A DNA stretch of 64,000 nt from Haloferax gibbonsii ATCC 33959 (GCF_000336775.1 NZ_AOLJ01000013.1:20118-84117); one strand, 5' to 3'; counted from the first letter of the stretch, positions 26,190-35,566 are shown. Notes: a model not told the origin generated them from the letters alone. Made by a program: numbers and translations.

Positions 26190-26834
26190 ATGAAACACGC
26201 CCAGTTCTCGGTCGACTACCCGGACCGGCTGGTCCACCCGCTCCAGCGCGGGATGATGCGCGACTCGCCGGTCGACCGGGCGGAGCTGTTGATGTGGAGT
26301 CCGACGGCCGACGCGACGACGCTGTTCTGGTTCGACGGCGACCGAGACGCGGCCGACGCGCTCGTTTCGGGCGTCGATTCGCTCGTTCGGGCGCACTTCG
26401 TCGAGGGAGCGGAGGGGACCTACGGCTTCCTCCACCAGCGCGACTACGAGTTCGCGGACCCGCTTCTCGGGGTCGTCGCCGACGCTCGAGTGATATTCCT
26501 CCCGCCGGTGGTGTTCCACGCCACCGGCTCCGTCCGGTTCGAGGCTGTCGGCGAAGTGTCGGCGCTTAGCGCGTTTTACGACGACATCGCGGCGCTCGGC
26601 GACCTCACGGTCGAGCGCGTGAAGCCCTTCGACCGGCGGCGGTCCCCCTCGCAGCTCACCGACCGACAGCGGGCCGCGCTGGAGACCGCGGTGTCGGCCG
26701 GCTACTACGAAATCCCTCGCGAGGGGTCGGTCGCGGACGTGGCTGACGCGCTCGACTGCTCGACGAGCACGGCCGGCGAGCTACTCCGAAAGGCCGAGGC
26801 GACGGTGCTCCGGGAGTTCGTCGGTTCGAGGTGA
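26190..26834 (+). CDS. Bat-type HTH transcriptional regulator (HTH_10)
   Basis: A 214-aa regulator. The N-terminal about 145 residues are the GAF-like region of bacterioopsin-activator-type proteins, and the C-terminus is the HTH_10 DNA-binding domain: LTDRQRAALETAVSAGYYEIPR, then VADVADALDCSTSTAGELLRKAEA, quoted in part. It probably binds DNA as a dimer. A TATA-like GATATACC lies about 30 bp before the ATG, and a short inverted repeat (CCGAAAAACGGTCGG) follows it. Its regulon is unknown; the neighbouring DsrE and FMN-reductase genes hint at redox but are not in one operon with it. Confidence 0.9.
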   Translation: MKHAQFSVDYPDRLVHPLQRGMMRDSPVDRAELLMWSPTADATTLFWFDGDRDAADALVSGVDSLVRAHFVEGAEGTYGFLHQRDYEFADPLLGVVADARVIFLPPVVFHATGSVRFEAVGEVSALSAFYDDIAALGDLTVERVKPFDRRRSPSQLTDRQRAALETAVSAGYYEIPREGSVADVADALDCSTSTAGELLRKAEATVLREFVGSR

Positions 26835-26847
26835 CGCGCGCCGATTC

Positions 26848-27189
26848 CTACGGCACCTTCAGGTAGGCGTCGCCCGCCGCCTGTCGCGCCACGAGCTCGC
26901 CGACGCCCGAGGGAACGACCTCGACGCCGTCGGCCAGTCGGTCGGCGTCGAACCCGCGGCCGTCGAGCGAGTTCCGACAGGCGCAACAGCGAACGCCGGC
27001 CTCGAACAGCGGGTCGAGGCGGTCGCGGACGGGCGAGTCGGCGAGGAAGAGGAGCGCCGCGTCGCCGTTGGCGAGGAGCGTGACCTCGCCCGTCTCGACC
27101 GTCTCGTCGTCGAGCAGGTTTCGGACGTTGCGGATGGCGTGTCGCCAGTCGCCGAGGTCGGCGCTGGAGACGTGGAAGACGACGTTCAC
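26848..27189 (-). CDS. DsrE/DsrF-like family protein
   Basis: A 113-aa (from the GTG used here) single-domain DsrE-like protein: VNVVFHVSSADLGDWRHAIR, then VTLLANGDAALLFL, a Cys-containing GVRCCACRNSLDG and VVPSGVGELVARQAAGDAYLKVP, seen here in pieces. DsrE relatives carry or relay sulfane sulfur on a conserved Cys; this family member keeps Cys near the middle, but the function in haloarchaea is unknown. The GTG at 27189 matches the family N-terminus. A further in-frame ATG at 27237 exists but would reach into the divergent gene's promoter. Confidence 0.85.
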   Translation of the reverse strand: MNVVFHVSSADLGDWRHAIRNVRNLLDDETVETGEVTLLANGDAALLFLADSPVRDRLDPLFEAGVRCCACRNSLDGRGFDADRLADGVEVVPSGVGELVARQAAGDAYLKVP

Positions 27190-27287
27190 GGTTGGTTTTC
27201 GCGGTCCGGGTTCCTGTGTGTTGTGCCCGTCCGACACGCTCGACTGCGGCCGACGAGATTTTCACGGCGCTCTCGGAGATACAGGGT

Positions 27288-27866
27288 ATGACGCAGCCAC
27301 ACGTGGTCGCCATCTGCGGCAGTCTCCGCGACCGCAGCTACACCCGATTGGCGCTCGAACACGCCCTCGCCGGCGCGTCGGCCGCCGGCGGTACGACGGA
27401 ACTCGTGGACCTCCGCGAGTACGACCTCCCGCCGCTCGACGCCGATTACGACGAGCAGGGCGATTCGGCCGAACTCGTCCGCGTCGTCGACGGCGCGGAC
27501 GCGGTCATCCTCGGCACGCCGGTCTACCACGGCTCGTACTCCGGCGTCCTCAAGAACGCCCTCGACTACTGCGGCTTCGACGAGTTCGGCGAGAAGACCG
27601 TGGGCCTCCTCGCCGTCGCCGGCGGGTCGTTTCCCGTGACGGCCCTCGAACACCTCCGGTCGGTCTGCCGGTCGCTGAACTCGTGGGTGCTCCCCCATCA
27701 GGTCGCCATCCCCCGCGTCTCCTCGTCGTTCGACGGCGACGACCTCGCGAGCGAGGACCTGCGCGAGCGGGTCGAGCGACTCGGCCGCGACGCGGTCGTC
27801 TACGCCAACATCGAGCCCGAGCCCCCGACGTTCGAAAGCGGCGAGAACGTCGGCGCGGACGACTGA
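27288..27866 (+). CDS. NADPH-dependent FMN reductase-like flavoprotein
   Basis: A 192-aa flavodoxin-fold reductase. It has HVVAICGSLRDRSYTRLALEHAL with the FMN phosphate loop near residue 9, GTPVYHGSYSGVLKNALDY and GLLAVAGGSFPV. Members such as SsuE, ArsH and chromate reductase use NAD(P)H to reduce FMN, quinones or metals; the substrate cannot be told. The ATG at 27288 gives the normal N-terminus. It is divergent from the DsrE gene. Confidence 0.92.
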   Translation: MTQPHVVAICGSLRDRSYTRLALEHALAGASAAGGTTELVDLREYDLPPLDADYDEQGDSAELVRVVDGADAVILGTPVYHGSYSGVLKNALDYCGFDEFGEKTVGLLAVAGGSFPVTALEHLRSVCRSLNSWVLPHQVAIPRVSSSFDGDDLASEDLRERVERLGRDAVVYANIEPEPPTFESGENVGADD

Positions 27867-27984
27867 GCAGTCGCCACGCGCCGTTTCGAACGCGGCGCGG
27901 GTTCGGTGGACCGACCCGTCTCGACTCCCGACCGTCGCGGCAGATGAACAATCGTTTTGACCCTCCTCGTCCCCCAGTCAGGAT

Positions 27985-28572
27985 ATGCACGCCATCACGC
28001 AGAGCGGATGGATAGAGGTCATCTCCGGCTCTATGTTCTCGGGGAAGACGGAGGAGCTCCTCCGACGCCTCCGCCGGGCCGAAATCGCGGGACAGGAGAT
28101 TTCGGTGTTCAAGCCCCAGCTCGACGACCGCTACGGCGAGACGACGGTCGGCTCTCACGCCGGTCGTTCGTGGGAGGCGAGCGTCGTCCCCTCCGAGGGC
28201 GAGGGCGTCTGGCAAATCGCCGAGGAACTCAACGGCGAGGACGTGGTCGCAATCGACGAGGCGAACTTCTTCTCGGCCGAGCTGGTCGACGTGTGCGAGG
28301 CGCTGGCCGCCGACGGCAAGCGCGTCGTCGTCTCCGGGACCGACCAGACGTTCCGCGCCGAACCCTTCGACCCGCTTCCCCAACTGATGGCGCTCGCCGA
28401 GTACGTCGACAAGCTCCAGGCCATCTGCACCGTCTGCGGCGAGCCGGCTACACGGAACCAGCGACTCATCGACGGCGAGCCCGCGCACGTTGACGACCCC
28501 ACCATCCTCGTCGGCGCGGAGGAGTCCTACGAGGCGCGGTGCCGGAACTGTCATACCCTCCGGCGGGACTAG
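27985..28572 (+). CDS. tdk: Thymidine kinase
   Basis: A 195-aa type II (TK1-like) thymidine kinase that phosphorylates thymidine for salvage. Walker A is [11 protein letters not shown] at about residue 15. The Asp/Glu site is [10 protein letters not shown], and ISGTDQTF-like VVSGTDQTF follows. The zinc-binding lasso is shown by two knuckles, CTVCG and CRNCH. Size and order match bacterial TK1. It stands alone, followed by an in-phase GTG-start membrane gene 9 bp later. Confidence 0.96.
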   Translation: MHAITQSGWIEVISGSMFSGKTEELLRRLRRAEIAGQEISVFKPQLDDRYGETTVGSHAGRSWEASVVPSEGEGVWQIAEELNGEDVVAIDEANFFSAELVDVCEALAADGKRVVVSGTDQTFRAEPFDPLPQLMALAEYVDKLQAICTVCGEPATRNQRLIDGEPAHVDDPTILVGAEESYEARCRNCHTLRRD

Positions 28573-28580
28573 AGGCTAGC

Positions 28581-29183
28581 GTGACTACTTGGGTCGAAAC
28601 CCCACGCGAGGGCCGCGACCGCGGACCGACCGGCATCCTCCGCGCGTGGGTCGCCGTGGTCGTCCGCCCCCGCCAGTTCTTCCGGGACGGCGTCGCTCCC
28701 GGCGACCAAGCGCCCGGCCTCGTGTTCGCCATCGCGGTGGCGCTCGTCTATCAGGGCCTCGGGTTCGCCTTCGCGCCGGCGACGATTCCGGCCATCGAGG
28801 GCGGCCCGCTCGTCTCGGCGCTCGTCGCCCTGCTCGTCGTCGCGCTGTTCGTCGCGCCGGCGCTCCTCCACCTGACGGCGGCCATCCAGACGGCGCTTCT
28901 CATCCCGCTTTTGTCCCGCCGCGCGGGGGTGAGCGAGACGGTGCAGGTCATCGCCTACGCCGCCGCGCCGTGCGCTTTCGCCAGCCTCCCGATTCCCGGC
29001 GTCCGCGCGCTGTGCGCCGCCTACGGCGCGGTGCTCCTCGTCGTCGGCATCAGCGAGGTCCATCAGACGACGGTTCCGAAGGCGGCGCTCGCCGCGGCCG
29101 TCCCCGCCGGCGTGGTCTTCGGCTACGCCTTCGGCGGCTTCCGCGCCGTCTCGGAACTCGCCGCGGCGCTCGCGCTCGTCTGA
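28581..29183 (+). CDS. Yip1-domain-like membrane protein
   Basis: A 200-aa protein starting at GTG, with about five hydrophobic segments and the Yip1/YIP1 family pattern VVRPRQFFRDGVAPGDQAPGL near the N-terminus, then SALVALLVVALFVAPALLHL and GVRALCAAYGAVLLVVGISEVHQTT, in part. Homologues in archaea have no known function. It starts 9 bp after the thymidine kinase stop, so the two are probably cotranscribed, which is likely incidental. Confidence 0.85.
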   Translation: MTTWVETPREGRDRGPTGILRAWVAVVVRPRQFFRDGVAPGDQAPGLVFAIAVALVYQGLGFAFAPATIPAIEGGPLVSALVALLVVALFVAPALLHLTAAIQTALLIPLLSRRAGVSETVQVIAYAAAPCAFASLPIPGVRALCAAYGAVLLVVGISEVHQTTVPKAALAAAVPAGVVFGYAFGGFRAVSELAAALALV

Positions 29184-29309
29184 GCCGAACCGCGCCTCGA
29201 ATTCCCGCGTTTCGACCGACGGAGCGCCGTTTTTTCGCCCGCACACGCGCAAATCTCCCCTGAGCGTTTTTCGACAATCGTTTTAGTTAGGGGTTGTTTG
29301 CTCAACGCA

Positions 29310-31523
29310 ATGGATTGGATTACGCACGAGGAGGACGTCTGGTTCGAATTCCGGGGCAATAGCCCCCACCAGCTCGTCCCCGGCCGATTTTACAGAGGCA
29401 CCGTCGACGGGTACGCCGACTTCGGTGTCTTCGTCGACCTCGCTTCGAACGTGACCGGATTACTGCACCGCAGCGAACTCGACCGCCGCCTCGAATCCCT
29501 CGAATGGGAGCCGGGCGACGAGGTGTTCGTCCAGGTGAAGAACGTCCGCGACAACGGCAACATCGACCTCGGCTGGTCGATTCGCCAGTCCGACTCGGAG
29601 TTCCGCGGCGCTCGCATCCACGACCCCGACGGCGACGCCGACGGCCAGCCCGTCGAGAAGGAAGCCGAGAGCAGCGGTCCAGCGACCGTCAAGACGCGCC
29701 CGAAGACGGGCAAGACGACGAAGCCCGTCGGCGCGAGCACGTCGTCCGAGACGGTCGAAGCCGAGCCCGAGTCCGAACAGGAAACCGAGCCCGAGCCCGA
29801 ACAGGACGCCGCGTCCGAGTCCGAGTCCGAGTCCGACGCCGGAGACGAGGACCGCGCGCCGACCGCCGGGGACGTCGTCGACGACATCGCCGTCAACGGC
29901 GAGTCCGAGCAGGACGTCGAAGCGGAACCCGAAAGCGAACCCGAGTCCGAGTCGGCGCCCGAGCAGGACGACACCGACGCCGAGCAGGAAGCCGAGACCG
30001 AGGCTGACGCCGACGCCGACGAGGCGGAGCGCGTGACCCTCGCCAGCATCGACGACCGCGTCGGCGACGTGATTCGCGTCGAGGGCGAAATCGCCAGCGT
30101 CCGCCAGACCGGCGGCCCGACGGTGTTCGAACTCCGCGACGAGACGGCCATCGCCGACTGCGCGGCCTTCGTCGAGGCCGGCGTCCGCGCGTACCCCGAA
30201 GTCGAAGTGGGCGACTACGTCCGCATCGACGGCGAGGTCGAGCGCCGCCGCGGCGAACTGCAGATAGAGACCGAGGAGCTGACGGTTCTCGACGGCGACG
30301 AGGCCGATACCGTGGCCCAGCGCCTCGCGGACGCCCTCTCGGACGAGGCCCGACCGGACGCCGTCGCGCCCCTCGCGGCCCACGAGCCGGTCGCCGCCGT
30401 CGGCAAGTCGCTGCTCGACGCCGCGGAGGCCATCCGCCGCGCCGTCCTCGAATCGCGCCCCATCGTCGTCCGCCACACGGCAACCGCCGACGGCTACGTC
30501 GCCGGCGCCGCCGTCGAGCGCGCCGTGCTCCCGCTCATCCGCGAGGAGCACCCCCGCGACGACGCCGAGTACCACTACTTCACCCGTCGCCCGCTCGAGG
30601 AGGCCGTCTACGGCATGGACGCCGCCACGAACGACGTGACGCGGATGCTCGAAGACCGCGACCGCCACGACGAGAAGCTCCCGCTCGTGCTTCTCCTCGG
30701 TGCCGGCTCGACCGCCGAGTCCCTCGACGGCCTCGGCCTGCTCGGCGTCTACGGCTCCGAGCGCGTCGTCGTCGACGCCGCGCCCGCTGACGACGAGGTC
30801 GCCGAGGAAGTCGACGTGCTCGTCAACCCCGCCCGCGAGGGAGCCGACGCCCGCGACCTCTCGGTCGGCGCGCTCGCCTCCACGCTCTCGGTCGCCGTCA
30901 ACGAGGACATCCGCGACGACGTGTCGCACCTCCCCGCCGTCAGCTACTGGGAGAACTGCCCGCAGCAGTACCTCGACCTCGCCGAGTCCCACGGCTTCGA
31001 CGCCGACCGCGTCCGCGAACTCCGCGAGGCCGTCGCGCTGGAAGCCTACTACCAGTCCTATCAGGACAAGCGCGAACTCATCGCCGACCTGCTGTTCGAC
31101 GCCGACGAGGGCCTCGCCGGCCACGTCTCCGAGCAGTTCCGCATCAAGCTCGAAGACGAAATCGAGACGGCGCAGGCGAACCTCGAACGCCGCGACGTCG
31201 GCGCAATCTCCGTGGCCGTCCTCGACTCGGACGCCTACAGTCACCGCTTCGACTTCCCGCCGACGGGCCTGCTCGTGGACGAACTCCACCGCCGCACCCG
31301 CGAGGGTGACGCCTTCGTGACCGTCGCGCTCGGCATGGACGAACTCTACCTGCGCTCGACGGGCGACCTCGACCTCCGCGCGGTCGTCGAGTCGGCCGCC
31401 GAGAAAGCGCCCGCCGCCGGCCTCGCCGCCGCGGGCATCCGCGAAGGTCGCATCGAGTTCCTGACCGGCGCGCGCGACGAGGCGCTCGAAGCCGTCCTCG
31501 ACGCCGCAGCCGAGCAGTTCTAA
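29310..31523 (+). CDS. S1-OB-DHH-like protein with degenerate DHH active site
   Basis: A 737-aa protein of the archaeal RecJ-like / GINS-associated group. Layout: S1 RNA-binding domain about residues 25-80 (GRFYRGTVDGYADFGVFVDL), an acidic Glu/Pro/Ser/Asp-rich linker about 110-235, an OB-fold about 240-320, then a DHH-family core about 370-737. In functional DHH enzymes the metal motif reads like RHHADxDGY and a later VVVDHH; here these read RHTATADGY (from R388) and VVVDAA (D489-A491), so several metal ligands are missing. It is thus probably a nucleic-acid-binding or scaffolding protein, not an active exonuclease. The start has a TATA-like TTTTAGTT about 26 bp upstream. Confidence 0.88.
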   Translation: MDWITHEEDVWFEFRGNSPHQLVPGRFYRGTVDGYADFGVFVDLASNVTGLLHRSELDRRLESLEWEPGDEVFVQVKNVRDNGNIDLGWSIRQSDSEFRGARIHDPDGDADGQPVEKEAESSGPATVKTRPKTGKTTKPVGASTSSETVEAEPESEQETEPEPEQDAASESESESDAGDEDRAPTAGDVVDDIAVNGESEQDVEAEPESEPESESAPEQDDTDAEQEAETEADADADEAERVTLASIDDRVGDVIRVEGEIASVRQTGGPTVFELRDETAIADCAAFVEAGVRAYPEVEVGDYVRIDGEVERRRGELQIETEELTVLDGDEADTVAQRLADALSDEARPDAVAPLAAHEPVAAVGKSLLDAAEAIRRAVLESRPIVVRHTATADGYVAGAAVERAVLPLIREEHPRDDAEYHYFTRRPLEEAVYGMDAATNDVTRMLEDRDRHDEKLPLVLLLGAGSTAESLDGLGLLGVYGSERVVVDAAPADDEVAEEVDVLVNPAREGADARDLSVGALASTLSVAVNEDIRDDVSHLPAVSYWENCPQQYLDLAESHGFDADRVRELREAVALEAYYQSYQDKRELIADLLFDADEGLAGHVSEQFRIKLEDEIETAQANLERRDVGAISVAVLDSDAYSHRFDFPPTGLLVDELHRRTREGDAFVTVALGMDELYLRSTGDLDLRAVVESAAEKAPAAGLAAAGIREGRIEFLTGARDEALEAVLDAAAEQF

Positions 31524-31658
31524 GCCGCAATCCAGACTCCTCCTCGCGCGGTTCGACGGAGGGCTGTATTCCAGCCTCCCGAGCGACACGCTTATCCACG
31601 AAACGACCCGATTCGCGCCCATGAACCGCCACCGCGTCGCCGAACGGGAGGTGTGTCC

Positions 31659-33311
31659 GTGAGCGCCGAGACCGAGACGGAGTCCGAGGCGTTCGAACGG
31701 ACCTGCGAGGCGCTCGTCGAGCGCATCCTCGCGGGCGACGTCGACCGCGACGGCCTCGAATCGGCAAAGCTCGACGCCTGTTCGGAACACTCCTCGCCGA
31801 AGGTTCCGAAGAACGTCGAGATTCTGCAGTACGCCCCGGAAGACCGCCGCGAGGAGGTCAAAGAGGTCGTCCAGCGCAAGCCCGTCCGGACCGCCTCCGG
31901 CGTCTCGCCGGTCGCCATCATGACCTCGCCGCACATGTGCCCCCACGGGAAGTGTCTCTACTGTCCCGGCGGGCCCGCCAGCGAGTTCTCCTCGTCGCAG
32001 TCGTACACGGGCCACGAGCCCGCGGCCGCCCGCGGCGTCCAGAACGACTACGACCCCTACGGGCAGGTCACGCTCCGACTCGAACAGCTTCGACACATCG
32101 GCCACCCCGTGGACAAGGTCGAACTCATCCTGATGGGCGGGACGATGACCGCCCGGAGCCACGACTACCAGGAGTGGTTCGTCAAGCGGGCGCTCGAAGC
32201 GATGAACGACTACGACCTCGACAAGGAGCCCGAACCGGCGGAAGACCGGTCGTTCAAGCCCGACCCCGAGGATGTCGAGTTCAAGTACATCGAGGACGTC
32301 ATCGCCGAGAACGAGACGAACGACATCCGCAACATCGGGACGACCTTCGAGACGAAGCCGGATTGGTGTGACCCGGAGCAGATAGACCGGATGCTCGATT
32401 TGGGCGCGACGAAGGTCGAAGTCGGCGTCCAGACGACCTACGAGCGCATCAACCGCGAGATGCACCGCGGCCACGGCGTGCAGGCCTCTATCGACGCCAA
32501 CCGCCGGCTCCGCGACTCGGCGTTCAAGGTCGGCTTCCACATGATGCCCGGCCAGCCGGGCATGACCAAGGAGATGTGTCTGGAGGACTTCCGTCAGCTG
32601 TTCGAAAACAGCGACTGGCGGCCCGACTACCTCAAAATCTACCCGACGCTCATCGTCCGCGACACCATCACCTACGACATGTGGCGGCGCGACGAGTACG
32701 AGCCGCTGAACAACGAGGAGGCCGCCGACATCGTCGCGGAGGTCATGGGCATGATTCCGAAGTACACCCGCCTCCAGCGCGTCCAGCGGGACATCCCCGC
32801 GGACTTCATCGACGCCGGCGTCTGGAAGTCGAACCTCCGACAACTGGCCGCCCAGCGCGCCGAGGAACGAGGTATCGTCCAGCGGGACATCCGCGCCCGC
32901 GAGGTCGGCATGAACGAGGCCGACCCGGACCCAGAGCGCATCGAACTCGACGTGATGACCTACGAGGTCGCCGGCGGCACGGAGCACTTCATCTCGTTCG
33001 AGGACCCCGTCGAGGACCTGCTCGTCGGGTTCTGTCGCCTCCGGTTCCCCGGCAACCCGGTCCGCCGCGAACTGCAGGACGCGGCGCTCGTCCGCGAACT
33101 CCACGTCTACGGCTCCGAGGCGGGCATCGGTGCCGACGGCGACTGGCAGCACAAGGGCTACGGGAAGAAGCTCCTCGCGCACGCCGAGGAACTGTCCCGC
33201 GACGCCGGCTACGACAAGATTTCGGTCATCTCGGGCATCGGCGTCCGGCAGTACTACAAGGAGAAACTCGGCTACCACCAGGACGGTCCGTACGTGTCGA
33301 AGCGGCTGTAG
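31659..33311 (+). CDS. elp3: Elp3-type tRNA uridine-34 modification enzyme
   Basis: A 550-aa radical-SAM/acetyltransferase fusion that makes carboxymethyl-type modifications on wobble U34 of tRNAs. The radical SAM cluster is CPHGKCLYCPGGP (C-x4-C-x2-C) at about residue 93, followed by QVTLRLEQLRHIGHPVDKVE and KVGFHMMPGQPGMTKE. The C-terminal GNAT domain (about 440-550) includes GKKLLAHAEEL and IGVRQYYKEKLGYHQDGPYV. The GTG at 31659 is in a GTGA context with a 13-codon ORF starting at ATG 31621; GTG 31653 is also possible. This is a single-subunit archaeal enzyme, unlike eukaryotic Elongator. Confidence 0.95.
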   Translation: MSAETETESEAFERTCEALVERILAGDVDRDGLESAKLDACSEHSSPKVPKNVEILQYAPEDRREEVKEVVQRKPVRTASGVSPVAIMTSPHMCPHGKCLYCPGGPASEFSSSQSYTGHEPAAARGVQNDYDPYGQVTLRLEQLRHIGHPVDKVELILMGGTMTARSHDYQEWFVKRALEAMNDYDLDKEPEPAEDRSFKPDPEDVEFKYIEDVIAENETNDIRNIGTTFETKPDWCDPEQIDRMLDLGATKVEVGVQTTYERINREMHRGHGVQASIDANRRLRDSAFKVGFHMMPGQPGMTKEMCLEDFRQLFENSDWRPDYLKIYPTLIVRDTITYDMWRRDEYEPLNNEEAADIVAEVMGMIPKYTRLQRVQRDIPADFIDAGVWKSNLRQLAAQRAEERGIVQRDIRAREVGMNEADPDPERIELDVMTYEVAGGTEHFISFEDPVEDLLVGFCRLRFPGNPVRRELQDAALVRELHVYGSEAGIGADGDWQHKGYGKKLLAHAEELSRDAGYDKISVISGIGVRQYYKEKLGYHQDGPYVSKRL

Positions 33312-33398
33312 CCGACGAAAACACCCTCATCGGCCGATTCTCACCCCTGATTGTCGCTCCGCCACGTTTTTACTTTTCGGCCGACCGCAGTCGATAGA

Positions 33399-34622
33399 AT
33401 GGCACCACAGGGGGGTGCGGCGGTTCAGGGGCAGGCGACGACGTGGCTTCAGGACCTCCGCTCGGCGCTCGCACAGTTCGTTTCGACCGAAGAACGGCTC
33501 GGCATCTCGGCGGCGCTCGTGGCGCTCGCGCTCGGAATCGCGGTCTTCCTCGCGCCGCGACTCGTCTCGCGGGCGACCGTCGAGTTCCGAACGCGAGTGT
33601 TGGACCACCCGCGGGTTCCCGACGCCGTCACCGACGCGGCGTGGCTGTTTCCCGCGACGGTCGTCGTCCGGACGCTCCAACTCGCGGTCTTCGTCGGCGC
33701 GGCGCTGTCACTGTTGCTCCTCTGGGGCTTTACGGGCCTCGCCGCGGATTTCGCCGAGGTGCTCGCCGTCGCGGTTCCGAACGCCGTCAAACTCGGGGCC
33801 ACGGTCGCGCTGTTCGCCGGCGCGCTCGTCGGAACGAACGTCCTCGAAGAGCGATTGGAGTCGTACGCGACCGCCTCGGACAACATCAACGCCCACCAGC
33901 AGGGCATCGTCTTCCGCGTCCTCCAACTGGTCGTCCTCCTCGCGGTCGGGATGGCGGCGCTCACCGTCTGGCAGGTCCGAATCGGCGGCCTGCTCGTCGG
34001 CGCGGGCTTCCTCGGTATCGTGGTCGGGATGGCCGCGAGACAGACCCTCGGGTCGCTCATCGCGGGCTTCGTGCTGATGTTCTCCCGGCCGTTCGAACTC
34101 GGCGACTGGGTGGAGATAGACGACGCCGAGGGCATCGTCACCGACATCACCATCATCAACACCCGGCTGAGCAACGCCGACGGTGAGACGGTCGTCTTCC
34201 CCAACGACCGCGTGACGAACGCGAAGATAACCAACCGGACGAAGCGCAATCGCCTCCGACTCCGCCTCGACGTGGGCATCGACTACGAGGCCGACATCGA
34301 ACACGCCGAGTCGGTAGCGGCGGAAGCGCTCACCGACCTCCAGTTCGTCGAGGACGTGCCGAAACCGCAGGTGATGCCGACGACGTTCGGCGACTCGTCA
34401 ATCGGGCTCCAACTCCGCTTTTGGATTACGAACCCCTCGGCCCCGCGTCGGGCGCAGGCGAAAGCCGAGGTGCTTCGGAGCGTGAAACTCGCGTTCGACC
34501 GCGAGGGAATCAAGATACCCTACCCGCAGCGCGAACTGCTCGCCCGCGAGGAGTCCGACGGCTTCCAGCTCCGAGAGGCCCGTCGCAGTCGGCCGGTGGA
34601 GAAGTCGGTCTCGAAGGAGTAG
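33399..34622 (+). CDS. mscS: Small-conductance mechanosensitive channel (MscS family)
   Basis: A 407-aa MscS-type channel that releases solutes on hypo-osmotic shock, important in halophiles. Four to five hydrophobic N-terminal segments precede the pore helix TM3, GFLGIVVGMAARQTLGSLI, then the beta domain GDWVEIDDAEGIVTDITI, VVFPNDRVTNAKITN and a cytoplasmic vestibule with GLQLRFWITNP. A TATA-like TTTTTACT lies about 27 bp before the ATG at 33399, supporting a leaderless start. Confidence 0.93.
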   Translation: MAPQGGAAVQGQATTWLQDLRSALAQFVSTEERLGISAALVALALGIAVFLAPRLVSRATVEFRTRVLDHPRVPDAVTDAAWLFPATVVVRTLQLAVFVGAALSLLLLWGFTGLAADFAEVLAVAVPNAVKLGATVALFAGALVGTNVLEERLESYATASDNINAHQQGIVFRVLQLVVLLAVGMAALTVWQVRIGGLLVGAGFLGIVVGMAARQTLGSLIAGFVLMFSRPFELGDWVEIDDAEGIVTDITIINTRLSNADGETVVFPNDRVTNAKITNRTKRNRLRLRLDVGIDYEADIEHAESVAAEALTDLQFVEDVPKPQVMPTTFGDSSIGLQLRFWITNPSAPRRAQAKAEVLRSVKLAFDREGIKIPYPQRELLAREESDGFQLREARRSRPVEKSVSKE

Positions 34623-34631
34623 GCGTCCCGG

Positions 34632-35075
34632 CTACAGCGATTTTCGCATCTCGACGTGCGGGATGCCGGCCTCGTCGAACTCGTCGCTCGTCGTCTCGTA
34701 GTCGAGGCCGTGGTAGAACCCCTCAGCGGTCGTCTGGCCGTGGAGCAGAAGCGAGTCGAACCCGCGCTCGCTCGCCTCGGCTTCGAGCGCGTCCATGAGC
34801 CGTCGCCCCCAGCCCTCGCCGCGGGCCGATTCGAGGACGGCGACGCGCTCGACCTTGCCGACGCCGGGTTCGTACTCGCGCAGGCGGGCCGCGCCCACCG
34901 GGTCGCCGCCGCGGTAGGCGACGAAGTGGACCGCCTCGGCGTCCGGGTCGTCGTGTTCGTCCCACTCCAGTTCCTCGTCGACGCCCTGTTCGTCCACGAA
35001 GACGGCCTTTCGGACGGCGAAGGCGTCGTCGCGCTCGCCCTCGGTGACCGCGACGCGGACCTCGGTTTCGCTCAT
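34632..35075 (-). CDS. GNAT family N-acetyltransferase
   Basis: A 147-aa acetyltransferase: EVRVAVTEGERDDAFAVRKAVFVDEQGV, VHFVAYRGGDPVGAARLRE, and the acetyl-CoA loop KVERVAVLESARGEGWGRRLMDAL, each quoted in part. FDSLLLHGQTTAEGFYHGLDYE completes the fold. The family resembles ElaA-like acetyltransferases; substrate unknown. The start is the ATG at 35075, the first in a halophilic frame. It is convergent with mscS. Confidence 0.9.
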   Translation of the reverse strand: MSETEVRVAVTEGERDDAFAVRKAVFVDEQGVDEELEWDEHDDPDAEAVHFVAYRGGDPVGAARLREYEPGVGKVERVAVLESARGEGWGRRLMDALEAEASERGFDSLLLHGQTTAEGFYHGLDYETTSDEFDEAGIPHVEMRKSL

Positions 35076-35149
35076 GGGAGCAGTTCCGCGGGCGGCCACC
35101 TGACGATTGCGGAGCGGGTTTTATCGTGTCGTTCCACTGACTACCGTCC

Positions 35150-35566
35150 GTGAGTACGCTCGACAGGTTCTTCCTCGGACGCGAGGACGCCCCCGTTCGA
35201 CAGCATCAACTGGGCGGCGTCGCCCTCTTCGCGCTCGTCTTCGCCACGCACCTCCCGCCGGACGCGGTCGGTCCGCTTTCGTACCCGTTCGGGCTCCGGC
35301 TGTGGCCCGTGGTCGCGCTCGGCCTCGGTGGCGGCGCGGTCGGTGCGCTCCGCGGCGACGGCGTCTTCGGGGCGCTCCCGCTCGGCGCCGGCCCGGTACT
35401 CGGCTTCTTCGCGGCGCTCGGCGCGGCCGAGTTGACGACGCCGAGCATGGGACTCTGGCAGGGAGTCGCGACCGGTCTCGTCGCCGGTGGGCTCCTCGCG
35501 AGCCTCGGATTCGCGCTCGGCTTCGTCGGGCGCTACGCCGTCGCTCGCGTACTGTCGTCGGCCTGA
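35150..35566 (+). CDS. Small membrane protein, unknown function
   Basis: A 138-aa protein starting at GTG with four hydrophobic segments (about residues 20-40, 48-62, 78-100 and 108-132). I recognise no family. A TATA-like TTTTATC at 35115-35121 supports a leaderless GTG start at 35150. Its 3' end overlaps the convergent membrane protein gene by 34 bp. Confidence 0.78.
   Translation: MSTLDRFFLGREDAPVRQHQLGGVALFALVFATHLPPDAVGPLSYPFGLRLWPVVALGLGGGAVGALRGDGVFGALPLGAGPVLGFFAALGAAELTTPSMGLWQGVATGLVAGGLLASLGFALGFVGRYAVARVLSSA

Noticed and set aside
29460-33278. A 1272-codon open frame on the minus strand opposite the S1-OB-DHH and Elp3 genes.
   Set aside because: It is the antisense of two clear genes. 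Long antisense frames are common in GC-rich genomes; the sense proteins have recognised motifs.
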